64,000 nt of DNA from Candidatus Obscuribacterales bacterium. Its GTDB lineage: Bacteria; Cyanobacteriota; Vampirovibrionia; Obscuribacterales; Obscuribacteraceae. The position numbers and the translations under genes were made by a program. The notes under the pieces were generated by a model that had not been told where the DNA came from, ran no database searches, and saw only the letters and a program-made list of their open reading frames with translations. The DNA lies in contig JAIETF010000040.1 in NCBI GenBank assembly GCA_019745415.1, forward strand, positions 1-64,000, in the 5' to 3' direction. Numbering within the stretch: the first letter of the stretch is position 1; each line of letters begins with the position of its first letter. Positions 8,457 through 18,378 of the stretch are shown here, one piece after another.

Positions 8457-9389
8457 CTAAAACTGGCCAAGCACCACCAGACAAACCCAGTAATAGGCTA
8501 CAGCCGCGCCGATTATCAAGCTGTCGCCCCGGTCGAGGAAACCACCGTGACCAGGGATGAAGTCGCTGGAATCTTTAAGTCCGGCGTCCCTTTTCAAGAG
8601 AGATTCGCAAAGGTCGCCCAACTGAGCAGCGACTGAGACCACTATGGCCATAATGGGCGCTTGCCAGAGATTGAAACCAAAGGGATGACAAGAAAACAAA
8701 TAATGGTCTGCCACATAGACCACCACCACACCCAAGGCAATAGCCGAAAGCAAGCCGCCGAGAGCGCCTTCTACTGTTTTCTTGGGGCTTATCTGGGGAT
8801 AGAGCAAATGCTTGCCGAATTTCTTACCAAAGTAATAGGCGAAAACATCGGTGGCCCAGATGATGAAAAGAGTTGCCCAGACATAGGCCAAACCCGGCTG
8901 TTCCAAGGGATTAGCCGATACAGGCATACCAGCTGGGCTAAGGTTGCGTAGCAAAACTAGATGACTGGGCAGCCAGCCTACATATATAAACCCGAGAATT
9001 GTGGCTGCTATATCGGCAATAGTGGCGGGCGGGTCGACATTTCTGAAAAGCAGACGAAAGAACGAAACATAGATGCCGATAGAAAGAAGCAAAGGAAAAT
9101 GTCTGATTGAGAAATCAGTCCAATAGCCGGCATCGGCCCCGGCCGGCAAGGGCATGCCGACACCATGATTAGGAATCAAGTCTGGTATGGCCGCCACCAC
9201 AAAGAAAGCGACAATCATTGACAAAACAATGCGGCTGCTCGGATTGATGCCTTTGCGCCTGGCCATGCCGATAAACTCTTTGCCGCCCATGAAACAGGCA
9301 GCGCCTAAGACCAGCGCCAGGAACTTTCCCCCAGCCATAATACTGGCCACCGAGATGCCAAATAACAACCAGCCATATAAAAGTCTCAT
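8457..9389 (-). CDS. cdsA: Phosphatidate cytidylyltransferase
   Basis: A multi-spanning membrane protein of 310 residues with the CdsA signature near the C terminus: SLLKRDAGLKDSSD followed by PGHGGFLDRGDS. It makes CDP-diacylglycerol from phosphatidate and CTP, the branch point for anionic phospholipids and PE in the inner membrane. Its ATG overlaps the TGA of the upstream yibE/F-like gene (ATGA), so the two are translationally coupled in a ruvB, yibE/F, cdsA operon. Confidence 0.95.
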   Translation of the reverse strand: MRLLYGWLLFGISVASIMAGGKFLALVLGAACFMGGKEFIGMARRKGINPSSRIVLSMIVAFFVVAAIPDLIPNHGVGMPLPAGADAGYWTDFSIRHFPLLLSIGIYVSFFRLLFRNVDPPATIADIAATILGFIYVGWLPSHLVLLRNLSPAGMPVSANPLEQPGLAYVWATLFIIWATDVFAYYFGKKFGKHLLYPQISPKKTVEGALGGLLSAIALGVVVVYVADHYLFSCHPFGFNLWQAPIMAIVVSVAAQLGDLCESLLKRDAGLKDSSDFIPGHGGFLDRGDSLIIGAAVAYYWVCLVVLGQF

Positions 9390-10426
9390 GGACTACCTGT
9401 TTTACCTGCCATCAATCGAGAAGCAAAGAAAGCGGTGAGCGGAATGGTCAAGACCAGTCCTAGACTACCACTAATCGCCGAGGCCACTTCAGTTGCAACC
9501 AGATCGAGATTTACAAGTTTGCTTACTGGCATCTGGCTGATTAGAAGCAGTAAAGGAAGCGCGCCACCGGTATAGGCAAGGATGAGGGTATTGGTCATAG
9601 TACCCATGATATCTCTGCCGACGTTCATTCCCGCCTGGAAGAGCTTTTCGGGCTTGCTGTCTTTACCGGCAGAAGCCACTTCGGTTACAGCCGAAGCTAT
9701 GGAAATCGCAACATCCATAATGACACCGAGGGCGCCAATGAGCATGCCGGCAGCCAACAAACCCTGATAAAAGCTGGGCGTGCGTACCAAGACCGAGCCC
9801 CTCAAAATCTGAGCTTCTTCTGAGGAAAGACCGGTGAGAGGAGCAAAAGTGATCACCAAGTGAGCAGCCAAGCCGGCGACGGTGACACCACCGATAGTGC
9901 CAAGAATAGCGCAAAGCGACTTCTTGCTCCAACCGGCGACAAAAAACATGGTAGCAAGGGTAGTGGCAATACAAATCAAGACAGAGACAAGCAAAGGGTC
10001 GAACCCGGCTAAACTGGACGGCAAAAGCACAAAGGCAATGAGCGAAACACTGATCGCCAGCGCCAGTAATGATTTCACTCCTTTTTTGCCGCCCAGCACT
10101 ATGAAAGCCAAAAGGAAGACGACAAGTAAGGTGCCTATAGCCGGTGCCCGGTGATAATCAGCGACATTGATTTCACGCTTTGCACCGGTCGTATTGACTA
10201 TCAAAAGCACTTCGCGGCCGGGCAAAAGATCAATATTGAAAACCGGATTGTCGGTGATCTCGTTAAAGACATCCACCTTTTCACCCTGCATACTACCGGC
10301 AAGAACTTCCAGACGGGCCGGCTGACGCTTGGCCACAATGCCTGTGCGGCTAGCCAATTCTTGATTGATTTGAGCCGGGCCAACCGATATCACTCTTGCT
10401 GGTACAAATTCTTCCGACTCTTTCAT
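9386..10426 (-). CDS. YibE/F-like multi-pass membrane protein
   Basis: A short soluble N-terminal segment with beta-strand character (residues 1-110) leads into seven or eight hydrophobic helices. The membrane part contains the family-like phrases GGKKGVKSLLALAIS, TVAGLAAHL and MGTMTNTLILAYTGGALPLLLL. YibE/F family members are uncharacterised membrane proteins; in Lactococcus they have been linked to small-molecule export, but no function can be assigned here. It sits 13 bases after ruvB and overlaps cdsA by four bases. Confidence 0.82.
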   Translation of the reverse strand: MKESEEFVPARVISVGPAQINQELASRTGIVAKRQPARLEVLAGSMQGEKVDVFNEITDNPVFNIDLLPGREVLLIVNTTGAKREINVADYHRAPAIGTLLVVFLLAFIVLGGKKGVKSLLALAISVSLIAFVLLPSSLAGFDPLLVSVLICIATTLATMFFVAGWSKKSLCAILGTIGGVTVAGLAAHLVITFAPLTGLSSEEAQILRGSVLVRTPSFYQGLLAAGMLIGALGVIMDVAISIASAVTEVASAGKDSKPEKLFQAGMNVGRDIMGTMTNTLILAYTGGALPLLLLISQMPVSKLVNLDLVATEVASAISGSLGLVLTIPLTAFFASRLMAGKTGSP

Positions 10427-10439
10427 CTAGAAAACCATA

Positions 10440-11630
10440 CTATTGAAACAGGTCGAGTTGCTTGATCTCTCCGGCGGCAAGACGCCCTTGCAGGCCCTGA
10501 GGCAAGGGTCTTGAGAGATGTTGATAAGCGAGAGGCGTAGCCATACGCCCCCGCGGCGTACGTTGAATAAAGCCGCTCTGAATCAAAAATGGTTCCCAAA
10601 CATCTTCTAATGTATCACTGTCTTCGCCGATGGTGGCAGCCAGAGTCTCTAGTCCGACAGGTCCACCATCATAGTTATCGATAATAATAGAAAGCAACTT
10701 GCGGTCTGTGATATCTAGACCGAGGGCATCGACTTGATACGAATCAAGCGCGCGCGCCGCCATCTCCCCGTCTATCACCTCAGCACCTTGATACTGACCA
10801 TAATCGCGCACCAGGCGCACCAAACGGTTAGCGATACGAGGCGTACCTCTGGCCCTTCTGGCAATAGCCTCCACTCCTTGGGCTTCCATCTTTACCGAAA
10901 GAATGCCGGCGGTACGGGCAACAATAGCCGAAAGTTCTTCTTGCGTGTAAAAGTCTAGTCGGCAGACAAAACCAAAACGATCTCTTAGAGCATTAGACAG
11001 CATTCCAGCCTTGGTGGTGGCACCAACCAAGGTAAACTTCGGCAAAGGCAGGCGCATAGTTCTGGTGGCATGCCCTTTGCCCGTAGTTAAATCGATGACA
11101 AAATCTTCGATAGCCGGATAAAGCAATTCTTCTGCTACCCGCGAAAGCCTGTGTATCTCGTCGATAAAGAGAACATCCCCTTCTTCAAGTTGATGCACTA
11201 GACCGATTATGTCGCGCGGTCTTTCCAGACTGGGACCGGAGGTTAAATGAATGCGGGCTTGCATCTCATTGGCTATCACCCGAGCCAAAGTAGTCTTGCC
11301 CAGACCAGGCGGTCCATAGAACAAAACATGGTCGAGAGCCTCCCCGCGGCTGCGGGCAGCCGAGATTGACATGGAAAGCATTGTCTTTAGTCTTGATTGC
11401 CCAATATATTCAGAAAGCGTATCTGGTCTGACCGCCTGATCTGAACGCAGGTCAGAATTACTTTCCTGGCAGGAAAGTAAAGATGAGCGGCGATTGGCCT
11501 GTTCATTAACATCTTCTATAGAAGCCTCTGCTGAATGAGTAACTTCCTGTTTCGGCTTATTTTTTGAAGTTTTGTTAGTGCCTGGCTGAGATTCCCCGGA
11601 GGGATCGCCTGATGTTTTGATGATCGTCAT
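10440..11630 (-). CDS. ruvB: Holliday junction branch migration helicase RuvB
   Basis: An AAA+ motor with Walker [11 protein letters not shown], Walker [10 protein letters not shown], sensor region [11 protein letters not shown] and the C-terminal winged helix ending in [19 protein letters not shown]. With RuvA it drives branch migration during recombinational repair. The conserved body starts at about residue 65 ([12 protein letters not shown]), so there is an N-terminal extension of about 50 polar residues rich in Ser, Lys and Glu compared with typical RuvB; no internal ATG, GTG or TTG gives a shorter form. The ATG (CAT at 11628-11630) overlaps an in-frame ATG at 11629 of the divergent glycosyltransferase frame. 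Confidence 0.96.
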   Translation of the reverse strand: MTIIKTSGDPSGESQPGTNKTSKNKPKQEVTHSAEASIEDVNEQANRRSSLLSCQESNSDLRSDQAVRPDTLSEYIGQSRLKTMLSMSISAARSRGEALDHVLFYGPPGLGKTTLARVIANEMQARIHLTSGPSLERPRDIIGLVHQLEEGDVLFIDEIHRLSRVAEELLYPAIEDFVIDLTTGKGHATRTMRLPLPKFTLVGATTKAGMLSNALRDRFGFVCRLDFYTQEELSAIVARTAGILSVKMEAQGVEAIARRARGTPRIANRLVRLVRDYGQYQGAEVIDGEMAARALDSYQVDALGLDITDRKLLSIIIDNYDGGPVGLETLAATIGEDSDTLEDVWEPFLIQSGFIQRTPRGRMATPLAYQHLSRPLPQGLQGRLAAGEIKQLDLFQ

Positions 11631-11757
11631 GGCGGAATTATCTCAAATTAGTCAGTTCATGAGAAGTAATCAAGGTGCTAGGGGGCTTTCCATCATATGC
11701 TTAGAGAAGGTAGTGCTAAAGCTCAAGCAGCTGGAGAAATGGAGATATACAGAAGCT

Positions 11758-12831
11758 ATGACTTCGCATACAGTCAATGTCACACCGCCTGTTGTTGAGA
11801 CCGGCTTCAGCTCGATTTCAAACGATTCGCTAAAGTATAATCCTAAAGTGCAGCAAAAAACTAAAACAAGATTCCCAGAAATTTCAGTAGTCATCCCTGT
11901 GTTCAACGAGGAAGACAATATTGGTTTGCTCTACAACAAACTTACTGATGCTCTAGACAGCCTGGGCAGATCTTGGGAAGCAATCTTGATCGATGACGGC
12001 AGCACCGACAATTCTTTCAATAAGCTAGCCGAAATCGCAGGCAAAGACGAACGCATCAAGATAGTGCGCTTTGTCAAAAACTTTGGTCAAACCGCAGCTC
12101 TAGCAGCAGGCATAGACAACGCCCGCGGCGACGTAATCATCCCTATGGATGCCGACCTGCAGAATGATCCTGCCGACATAAAACGTCTGCTAGACAAACT
12201 TGACGAAGGCTTTGACGTCGTCAGCGGCTGGCGCAAGGAAAGAAAAGACGAACTCTTTCTGCGCCTCATCCCTTCTTGGACGGCCAACCGCATCATATCT
12301 CTCATATCGGGCGTAAGATTGCATGATTACGGTTGTTCTTTGAAAGCCTACAGAAAAGAAGTTATCAAAGACGTACGACTCTATGGCGAGATGCACCGCT
12401 TTGTGCCGATTTATGCCACCTGGCAGGGCGCCAAAGTTTCGGAGATCCCGGTCAATCACCAGGCAAGACAGTTCGGTCAAAGCAAGTACGGTATCTCTAG
12501 AACATTCAAGGTGGTACTGGATTTGATGACTGTCAAATTCATGAGCACCTATTTCACAAAACCAATTTATCTCTTCGGCACAGCCGGTCTGTGGTCAATG
12601 GTCCTCTCCTTCTCAGCCTTCACCTGGATGGTGGTATTGAAGCTGTTCTACCACACCAGCTTCATCGAAACGCCATTGCCGGTGCTTGTGGCCATGTTCT
12701 TTATGGTGGGTATGCAGCTAATCTTGATGGGTTTGCAATCTGAAATATTGATGCGCACCTACCATGAATCGCAAGGCAAGCGCATTTATATAGTCAAAAC
12801 ATCGATCAATCTAGAAAACGAACTCGACTAA
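11758..12831 (+). CDS. Glycosyltransferase family 2 with C-terminal membrane anchors (DPM1/GtrB-like)
   Basis: A GT-A fold with SVVIPVFNEEDNIG, DDGSTDNS and PMDADLQNDP (the DxD metal and nucleotide site), then HDYGCSLKAYRKEV, is typical of polyprenyl-phosphate mannosyl/glucosyltransferases. Two membrane helices follow (about residues 265-325). It likely charges undecaprenyl phosphate with a hexose for envelope glycan synthesis. The frame is open back to 11617; ATG 11758 is chosen because the longer N-terminus lies over the ruvB promoter and start, though the ribosome site is weak. It converges on galE, also a sugar-nucleotide gene. Confidence 0.85.
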   Translation: MTSHTVNVTPPVVETGFSSISNDSLKYNPKVQQKTKTRFPEISVVIPVFNEEDNIGLLYNKLTDALDSLGRSWEAILIDDGSTDNSFNKLAEIAGKDERIKIVRFVKNFGQTAALAAGIDNARGDVIIPMDADLQNDPADIKRLLDKLDEGFDVVSGWRKERKDELFLRLIPSWTANRIISLISGVRLHDYGCSLKAYRKEVIKDVRLYGEMHRFVPIYATWQGAKVSEIPVNHQARQFGQSKYGISRTFKVVLDLMTVKFMSTYFTKPIYLFGTAGLWSMVLSFSAFTWMVVLKLFYHTSFIETPLPVLVAMFFMVGMQLILMGLQSEILMRTYHESQGKRIYIVKTSINLENELD

Positions 12832-12849
12832 GCTCTACCAAGTTTGGCT

Positions 12850-13833
12850 CTAATAAAGGCGGTTGCGTTCCCAGTTGACTGCTGTTTCGACCGTGCGTTT
12901 CAGATCGTACTGAGGAATCCAACCAAGCACTTCTTTAGCTTTGCTATTGTCTGAGACCAAATAAGATGGATCTCCAGGACGGCGCTCGACAAATTCATGG
13001 GGCACTTTCGCACCAGAGACCAACTCGACCATATTGATAATTTCTTTAACCGAAGCCCCTTTGGCTGTGCCTAGATTGACCGCAGTCGAGACCTTTTCTT
13101 TATCGAGCAAAGCAAGCGCACGCAAATGGGCGGAAGCGAGGTCATTGACGTGAATATAGTCTCTGACACAGGTACCATCAGGCGTATCGTAATCGTCGCC
13201 AAAAACTTTCAACTGCGGAATCTTGCCCAAGGCGGCCTGGATTGCCAGAGGCAACAAATGAGTTTCAGGGTCATGGCTTTCACCAATCTGCCCCGAATCA
13301 TCGGCGCCGGCAGCATTAAAATAGCGCAGCACAACATAGCGCAAGGGCGTACAAAGGGCGAGGGCGGCGAGCATTTGCTCTACCATTAACTTACTTGTAC
13401 CGTAAGTATTGATAGGGTTCTGAGGATGCTTCTCATCAATAGGTGAATAAACCGGATTACCATAAGAAGAACAAGTGGACGAAAAGACCAATTTTTCTAC
13501 ACCGGCAGCATTCATGGCGGCAAGAAGAGAGGTTGTGCCGCCGACATTATTATCTAAGTAAAAGAAGGGGCGCTGCTGAGACTCACCGACATAAGCCCGA
13601 GCCGCAAAGTGAACCACGGCAGAGACTTTATGTTTGACCATTATCTCGATCAGCCCTTCCCTATCAGCTAATTCGGTTTGATAAAAATTGACCTTATCTT
13701 CAGCAGGAAGAGCTTGCCTATGGCCAAGGGAAAGATTATCGACGGCAACCACCGCAGCGCCAGCGTTTTCAGCCAAATAATGCCTGACAAAATGACTGCC
13801 TATATAGCCGGCCGCCCCGGTGACTAGTAACAT
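12850..13833 (-). CDS. galE: UDP-glucose 4-epimerase
   Basis: An extended SDR enzyme: NAD motif GAAGYIGSH at residues 6-14, catalytic SSTCSSYG and YGTSKLMVEQ (Tyr and Lys), and YFNAAGADDSGQIGE in the substrate region. Length 327, as usual. It interconverts UDP-glucose and UDP-galactose in the cytosol. AAAGGA lies eight bases before the ATG. It diverges from the pgpH-like gene across an 80-base promoter region. Confidence 0.93.
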   Translation of the reverse strand: MLLVTGAAGYIGSHFVRHYLAENAGAAVVAVDNLSLGHRQALPAEDKVNFYQTELADREGLIEIMVKHKVSAVVHFAARAYVGESQQRPFFYLDNNVGGTTSLLAAMNAAGVEKLVFSSTCSSYGNPVYSPIDEKHPQNPINTYGTSKLMVEQMLAALALCTPLRYVVLRYFNAAGADDSGQIGESHDPETHLLPLAIQAALGKIPQLKVFGDDYDTPDGTCVRDYIHVNDLASAHLRALALLDKEKVSTAVNLGTAKGASVKEIINMVELVSGAKVPHEFVERRPGDPSYLVSDNSKAKEVLGWIPQYDLKRTVETAVNWERNRLY

Positions 13834-13924
13834 TAGGGTATCCTTTGCAAAGACAACTGCAAAAACAGGGCAATTTTAGCAAAGAATAGGGTTAAGATCT
13901 CGAATGTAGCGCGGAGTGAAGGCT

Positions 13925-16372
13925 GTGGAAGCCCAGAGTAACCAAAGCAAGTTAAACGAAGCCAAAACCATGGTCGGCTGGATCGGCGCGGCTTTGTCCG
14001 GCTTTGTTTGCCTCTTCCTCTCCCTCTCCACCGTTCATATATTCAGCCCTGGACTGCAAGAGAACGATGTCTCAGACCGAGATCTGATTGCCCCGCAGGC
14101 AACCTCGGTCATAGATAGATCCGAAACCGAAAAGTCAATTGAAAAGGCCAGACAGAACGTCATACCGGTTTTTCAAATCGACCGCAGCCGCGACACGGAA
14201 ACTTTAGCCAAGATAGAAGCAGCCTTCGCCCGCGCCGAAAGTCTGCAGGCCCTGGGTCTTGTGCCCATAGCTGTCAAGTCCGAGAATAAAGCAGGAGCAA
14301 GCTCTCACGGTAATGCCAAGCTCAGAGCAAACTCCAGTCATAGCCCTAGAACTGGCGTCAAAAAAACAGGCGAGGCCAGCGGTGCAGCAAAAGACTTCGG
14401 CTATAGCGAACAGCTGAAATATCTGCAAAATCAAAAGCAACTGCCCGAAACAGACAAATCTGCCTTGAAGGACGAGCTAGAAAAGCAAAAGCTTGCTTAT
14501 GAACGAGCCCTCAAGGCCGGACTGATTCAAGACGAAGAGTTGAATCTCGCCCTTTCAATCAAGCCTGATGAAATGCCTTCTTTCAAGGCAGAGACCCTGA
14601 CTGCGGCCCGCAGGCTTTTGTCTATATTTGACCGTTATCCGGTGACGGACAAGTCGGTCTGGCAAGAAGTGGTGCAAGAATTTTTGCCCGATAAATGGCC
14701 GGTTACCACAAGAGTGACGGCTTCTCGGGTGATTAACCGCTATCTGGAAGCCAATCTTGTCATCGACTCGGAAGGAACCAAAGTCAAGGCGCAAGAGGCG
14801 GTCAAAACGGTCGAACCGGTAATGCGCCCGGTTAAAGAGGGTGAAGTGATTGTGCCGCAAGGGGCGCTGATCACCAAAGACAAACTATATATACTGCAAG
14901 AATTGGGCATCACCCATGTTAACCGTTGGCCTTTCATCTTGAGCATGGCCATCTCCCTAGTGGCAGCTCTCACCCTTGTCGCTCTCTTCCTTTACACCTA
15001 CGAGCCAAAGCACTTTTTTGCACCAAGTTCCATTGGGCTGATGTTCACGGTGCAAGTAGTGGTGGCATCAGTGGCTTCTCTCGTGGGCAAGACAAATCCC
15101 CAGTTTGTACCCATACCGGCCGCGGCGCTCATTCTCACTATTTTCTTCGGCAGAAGAGTGGCCATCGCCCTCACCCTTCCTATGATTTTGCTTATTGCAG
15201 TCGATCGCCTCATGGACTTGCACTTTATTGCCGCCCATCTTCTCGCTACTATTCTTGCCGTTTTCAGCTATTCATCCATCGGCCGCTCCGCTGTTTTCAA
15301 AACCGGGGTTTTGGTAGCCTTCGGTCTGATAGCAGGCGATATGGCTGCTTGTCTAGTCGACCATTCGATCAGTTTCGACCTCGCCACTTTCGGCAAGCGC
15401 TTGCCGCTGGATTTCGCCGGCGGCATAGTATCGTCTATAGTGGCAGTAGGCAGCCTGCCTTTCCTCGAAAACCTTTATGGACTGATCACTCCTTTCCGTC
15501 TAGCCGAGCTAACCGACGCCAATCAGCCGCTCTTGCGCCGGTTGGAAGAGAATGCCCCGGGAACCTACCAACACAGCCTCGCCGTGGCCAATATGGCTGA
15601 AGCCGGTGCTAAAGCTATCTATGCCGACGCCAATATGGTGAGAGCAGGAGCTCTTTATCACGATATCGGCAAAATGGTACGCCCCAAATATTTCATCGAA
15701 AATCAACTCGGGGCCACTAATCCTCACGACAATATGGCACCGGAAGATAGCAGAGCTAGAGTCTTAGCCCATGTCACCGACGGTATAGCTCTTGCTCAAA
15801 AATATTCGCTACCAAAAGCCATTCAAGATTTCATACCGATGCATCAAGGTACCACTTTGATGGCCTATTTCTATCACAAAGCCTGCACCAAATATGGTGC
15901 AGACAAGGTCGACCCCAATTTCTACCGTTATCCCGGTCCCAAGCCAAACACCAAAGAGACAGCCATCGTCATGCTTGCCGATGTCTCGGAAGCGGTCACT
16001 CACTCAATGAGAGATCCCAGTCAAGAAGAAGTTGAAGCGGCTCTAGAAAAAGTTTTTCAGAACCGCTGGGACGACGGTCAATTTAGTGATTCAGGGCTGA
16101 GCTATGAAGAACTGCACAAAGTCAAAGCTGGTTTTGCCAGAGTGTGGAGAACCTTGCACCACGAGAGATTGAAATATCCGTCCACAACCACGGGCAAGAT
16201 GCCCATAGCGCCGCCCCTGGTCAAACAAGAAAACAAAGAAGAAATCAAACAAGAAAACATAGAGGAAATCAAAGAAGATTTAGACCCGTGTCTAGCTGAC
16301 ACCACCAGCTTTGAACCAACCGGCAACAGTTCCATTCAGCCAGAGCAAAAGCCAGAACAAAAAATCGAATAA
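13925..16372 (+). CDS. 7TM receptor with intracellular HD hydrolase domain (PgpH-like)
   Basis: Architecture: one N-terminal membrane helix, an extracytoplasmic 7TMR-HDED region to about residue 335, a block of seven helices (about 335-510), then a cytosolic HD domain with HSLAVANMAEAG and YHDIGKM at about 575. This is the layout of PgpH, a c-di-AMP phosphodiesterase. A charged, repeated tail (KQENKEEIKQENIEEIKED) ends the protein. The start is GTG 13925, with GGAG eight bases upstream; GTG 13916 and ATG 13970 are also in frame. A diadenylate cyclase gene at 34.1 kb could supply its substrate. Confidence 0.85.
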   Translation: MEAQSNQSKLNEAKTMVGWIGAALSGFVCLFLSLSTVHIFSPGLQENDVSDRDLIAPQATSVIDRSETEKSIEKARQNVIPVFQIDRSRDTETLAKIEAAFARAESLQALGLVPIAVKSENKAGASSHGNAKLRANSSHSPRTGVKKTGEASGAAKDFGYSEQLKYLQNQKQLPETDKSALKDELEKQKLAYERALKAGLIQDEELNLALSIKPDEMPSFKAETLTAARRLLSIFDRYPVTDKSVWQEVVQEFLPDKWPVTTRVTASRVINRYLEANLVIDSEGTKVKAQEAVKTVEPVMRPVKEGEVIVPQGALITKDKLYILQELGITHVNRWPFILSMAISLVAALTLVALFLYTYEPKHFFAPSSIGLMFTVQVVVASVASLVGKTNPQFVPIPAAALILTIFFGRRVAIALTLPMILLIAVDRLMDLHFIAAHLLATILAVFSYSSIGRSAVFKTGVLVAFGLIAGDMAACLVDHSISFDLATFGKRLPLDFAGGIVSSIVAVGSLPFLENLYGLITPFRLAELTDANQPLLRRLEENAPGTYQHSLAVANMAEAGAKAIYADANMVRAGALYHDIGKMVRPKYFIENQLGATNPHDNMAPEDSRARVLAHVTDGIALAQKYSLPKAIQDFIPMHQGTTLMAYFYHKACTKYGADKVDPNFYRYPGPKPNTKETAIVMLADVSEAVTHSMRDPSQEEVEAALEKVFQNRWDDGQFSDSGLSYEELHKVKAGFARVWRTLHHERLKYPSTTTGKMPIAPPLVKQENKEEIKQENIEEIKEDLDPCLADTTSFEPTGNSSIQPEQKPEQKIE

Positions 16373-16384
16373 ACCGAGAAAAAT

Positions 16385-17719
16385 CTATTTGAGCCTGGTG
16401 CGATAAAGCACATTCAATTGCACCAATGCTTCATCAACAAAAATATCGCGCGCCTGAGCCAGTTCTAGTGCAGCCACCGCTCTTTCATAGGGCACCGCTT
16501 TGATATGCAGCAAATGGCTGAGCCGCAAAGCCTTGTAAGAGAGTCGATGCGGCGCCAGATCATTGTCGTCGATTATCTTAGCAAGGTAATAACCTTGATT
16601 GTAATTCACTTCCAGTCGCTCGGAAATATCGAGCAAGACCTGGGGATCAAGTCCTTCTGTACGAGACTGCGAGGGAGGCCAGAAACGATTATCCTTCAAG
16701 AGCTGCACCATCATACGAGAAGGATTACCCGACTGCATGGCACAGGACGACTGGGCAAGGGACTTTTCGAAGCCTTCTTCCGCAATAAGACCCAAGACTT
16801 CCCGAGCTTGATCAAGGCTGATAGTCTCATTATCGATCATTTCTTGTAAGTCGACGGCACGATCAATCAACTCTTCGCTCAGACCCGCGGTTTCTCTTAT
16901 GGCCACGCCGCAAGAAACTGAACGAGTCAAAGCCATCTGTAAGGCGGCAATGAGCGACATATCGTCGAGCATGCCCACCGAAAAGAAAAGTTCCCCCAAA
17001 CGCGGTGTGCCCCGACGTAAAACCGGTCGATAATTGGCATTCACTTCTTTCTTCAAATAGGCTATTTCTCTCTCTCTGGCAGCGGACAAAGCAGAGATAC
17101 ACTGCTCTCTTGAGAGCGAGCCGCGTCGCACCAATTGTTGACCGAGCAAGGCAGTGTCGAGCAACTCTTGCGAAAGCAAACTACGATAGCAAAAGATATG
17201 ACCAAGGGGTAGACCGGTTCGCTGGCTTACGGCAAGGGCTTCTTCAAGATCTTCCGGATTGATTATTCTAGATTGAGTGAGCAACTGTCCTAATTTATTG
17301 GTCAGAACATCTTCAGGCTGAACCACCGAAGCCCGAGAGAAAGCCTCAGCCAGAGAAATCTTGTCCTGATAACTGAGATTCAAAACCCTAACGCCGACAT
17401 CAAAGGGAAGCTGGCGATTATTGATTAGGGTTTGAATCTCAAGCGCCACCTGCAATTCTGCTTCGCTAAGAAAGCCCGACATGGTAAGCATCTTTCCCAA
17501 AGGTAGACCCTTCTCTTCAAAACTAGAGAGCGCCTCTTTCAAATATTCGTAGCTCACTATGCCAGAAGCCTTGAGCAAGTCGCCCAAACGGACATGGCCG
17601 ATAGCCATGCTCAGAGCTTCATTAATGCCACTGGCTGTGAACCGTCTCTCCGGACGCCCTTGGGCTCTGCCTGACTCGATTTCCTTAAGCTTCTCGCCTT
17701 CACCGCTCAGTTCGGACAC
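16385..17719 (-). CDS. Tandem MshEN / GspE-N-like repeat protein
   Basis: The protein is built from at least five units with the pattern RLG or PLG, a hydrophobic pair, a small residue, and a helix ending ALxxQ. Examples: RLGDLLKASGIV near residue 43, PLGKMLTMSGFL near 70, KLGQLLTQSRII near 135, PLGHIFCYRSLL near 165, RLGELFFSVGML near 250. This pattern is that of MshEN domains, the c-di-GMP-binding modules at the N terminus of type II secretion and pilus ATPases. No ATPase domain is attached, so it may be a ligand-responsive adaptor. It begins four bases after rsmD ends, in the same transcription unit. Ligand binding is inferred, not shown. Confidence 0.62.
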   Translation of the reverse strand: MSELSGEGEKLKEIESGRAQGRPERRFTASGINEALSMAIGHVRLGDLLKASGIVSYEYLKEALSSFEEKGLPLGKMLTMSGFLSEAELQVALEIQTLINNRQLPFDVGVRVLNLSYQDKISLAEAFSRASVVQPEDVLTNKLGQLLTQSRIINPEDLEEALAVSQRTGLPLGHIFCYRSLLSQELLDTALLGQQLVRRGSLSREQCISALSAAREREIAYLKKEVNANYRPVLRRGTPRLGELFFSVGMLDDMSLIAALQMALTRSVSCGVAIRETAGLSEELIDRAVDLQEMIDNETISLDQAREVLGLIAEEGFEKSLAQSSCAMQSGNPSRMMVQLLKDNRFWPPSQSRTEGLDPQVLLDISERLEVNYNQGYYLAKIIDDNDLAPHRLSYKALRLSHLLHIKAVPYERAVAALELAQARDIFVDEALVQLNVLYRTRLK

Positions 17720-17722
17720 TGT

Positions 17723-18316
17723 CTACTCCTCAACTTGCACCGCGTTTGCAAAAATAGTGAGAGATGTACTGCCATAACGGCGCTGGTCTATCGGCACAAG
17801 CTTACTATCTTGGGGCGCGTCCGACTCGACTTCTATCTTATCAAGTAGTTCGTTGGACAGATGTTCCACCACAAGCAATCCTTGATTGGTCAAAAGCCTT
17901 CCGCTCTGGACAATCTGGACGATTTTGCCGCCTAAGTGCAGTTTGTAAGGGGGATCAACGAAAATCATATCAAAGCTCTTCCCCTGGCGACAAAATAATG
18001 ACAATGCTTTCTCGAAATCAGAACTTATTATTTCGTATGAATCTTCCTCTAGCTTGAACTGACGGGCTGATTGCTTGATGGCAGAAGCACAGGAACGGTC
18101 TTTGTCGACAAAAGTAACATGGGCCGCACCGCGGCTTAACGCCTCGAAACCCATGAGCCCGGACCCGGCGAAGAGATCGAGGAAGCGCGAATGTCTCAAT
18201 CTATCACCCAAAATGTTAAAAAAAGCCTGCCTGACCTTTGCAGAGGTGGGTCTCACCTGCGGCCCGCTTGGGCAGGTTACTGACCGTCCTCTGAGCTCTC
18301 CAGCAGTAATTCGCAA
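17723..18316 (-). CDS. rsmD: 16S rRNA (guanine966-N2)-methyltransferase
   Basis: MRITAGELRGR at the N terminus, the SAM motif LDLFAGSGLMGFEALSRGA, and the N6/N2-methylase motif DPPY at about residue 120 identify RsmD. It methylates G966 of 16S rRNA in the small subunit. Length 197, typical. It diverges from nusB. Confidence 0.93.
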   Translation of the reverse strand: MRITAGELRGRSVTCPSGPQVRPTSAKVRQAFFNILGDRLRHSRFLDLFAGSGLMGFEALSRGAAHVTFVDKDRSCASAIKQSARQFKLEEDSYEIISSDFEKALSLFCRQGKSFDMIFVDPPYKLHLGGKIVQIVQSGRLLTNQGLLVVEHLSNELLDKIEVESDAPQDSKLVPIDQRRYGSTSLTIFANAVQVEE

Positions 18317-18378
18317 CCACCAAACCTCAAAAAGCTCATGATAACATGTTCTTCTGCAATCACCGTGAGGAGTTATAA

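Noticed and set aside
14926..15600. 224-codon frame overlapping the pgpH-like gene on the same strand
   Set aside because: It covers the membrane and HD part of a well-supported protein in another frame and is Ser/Arg-rich with no domain.
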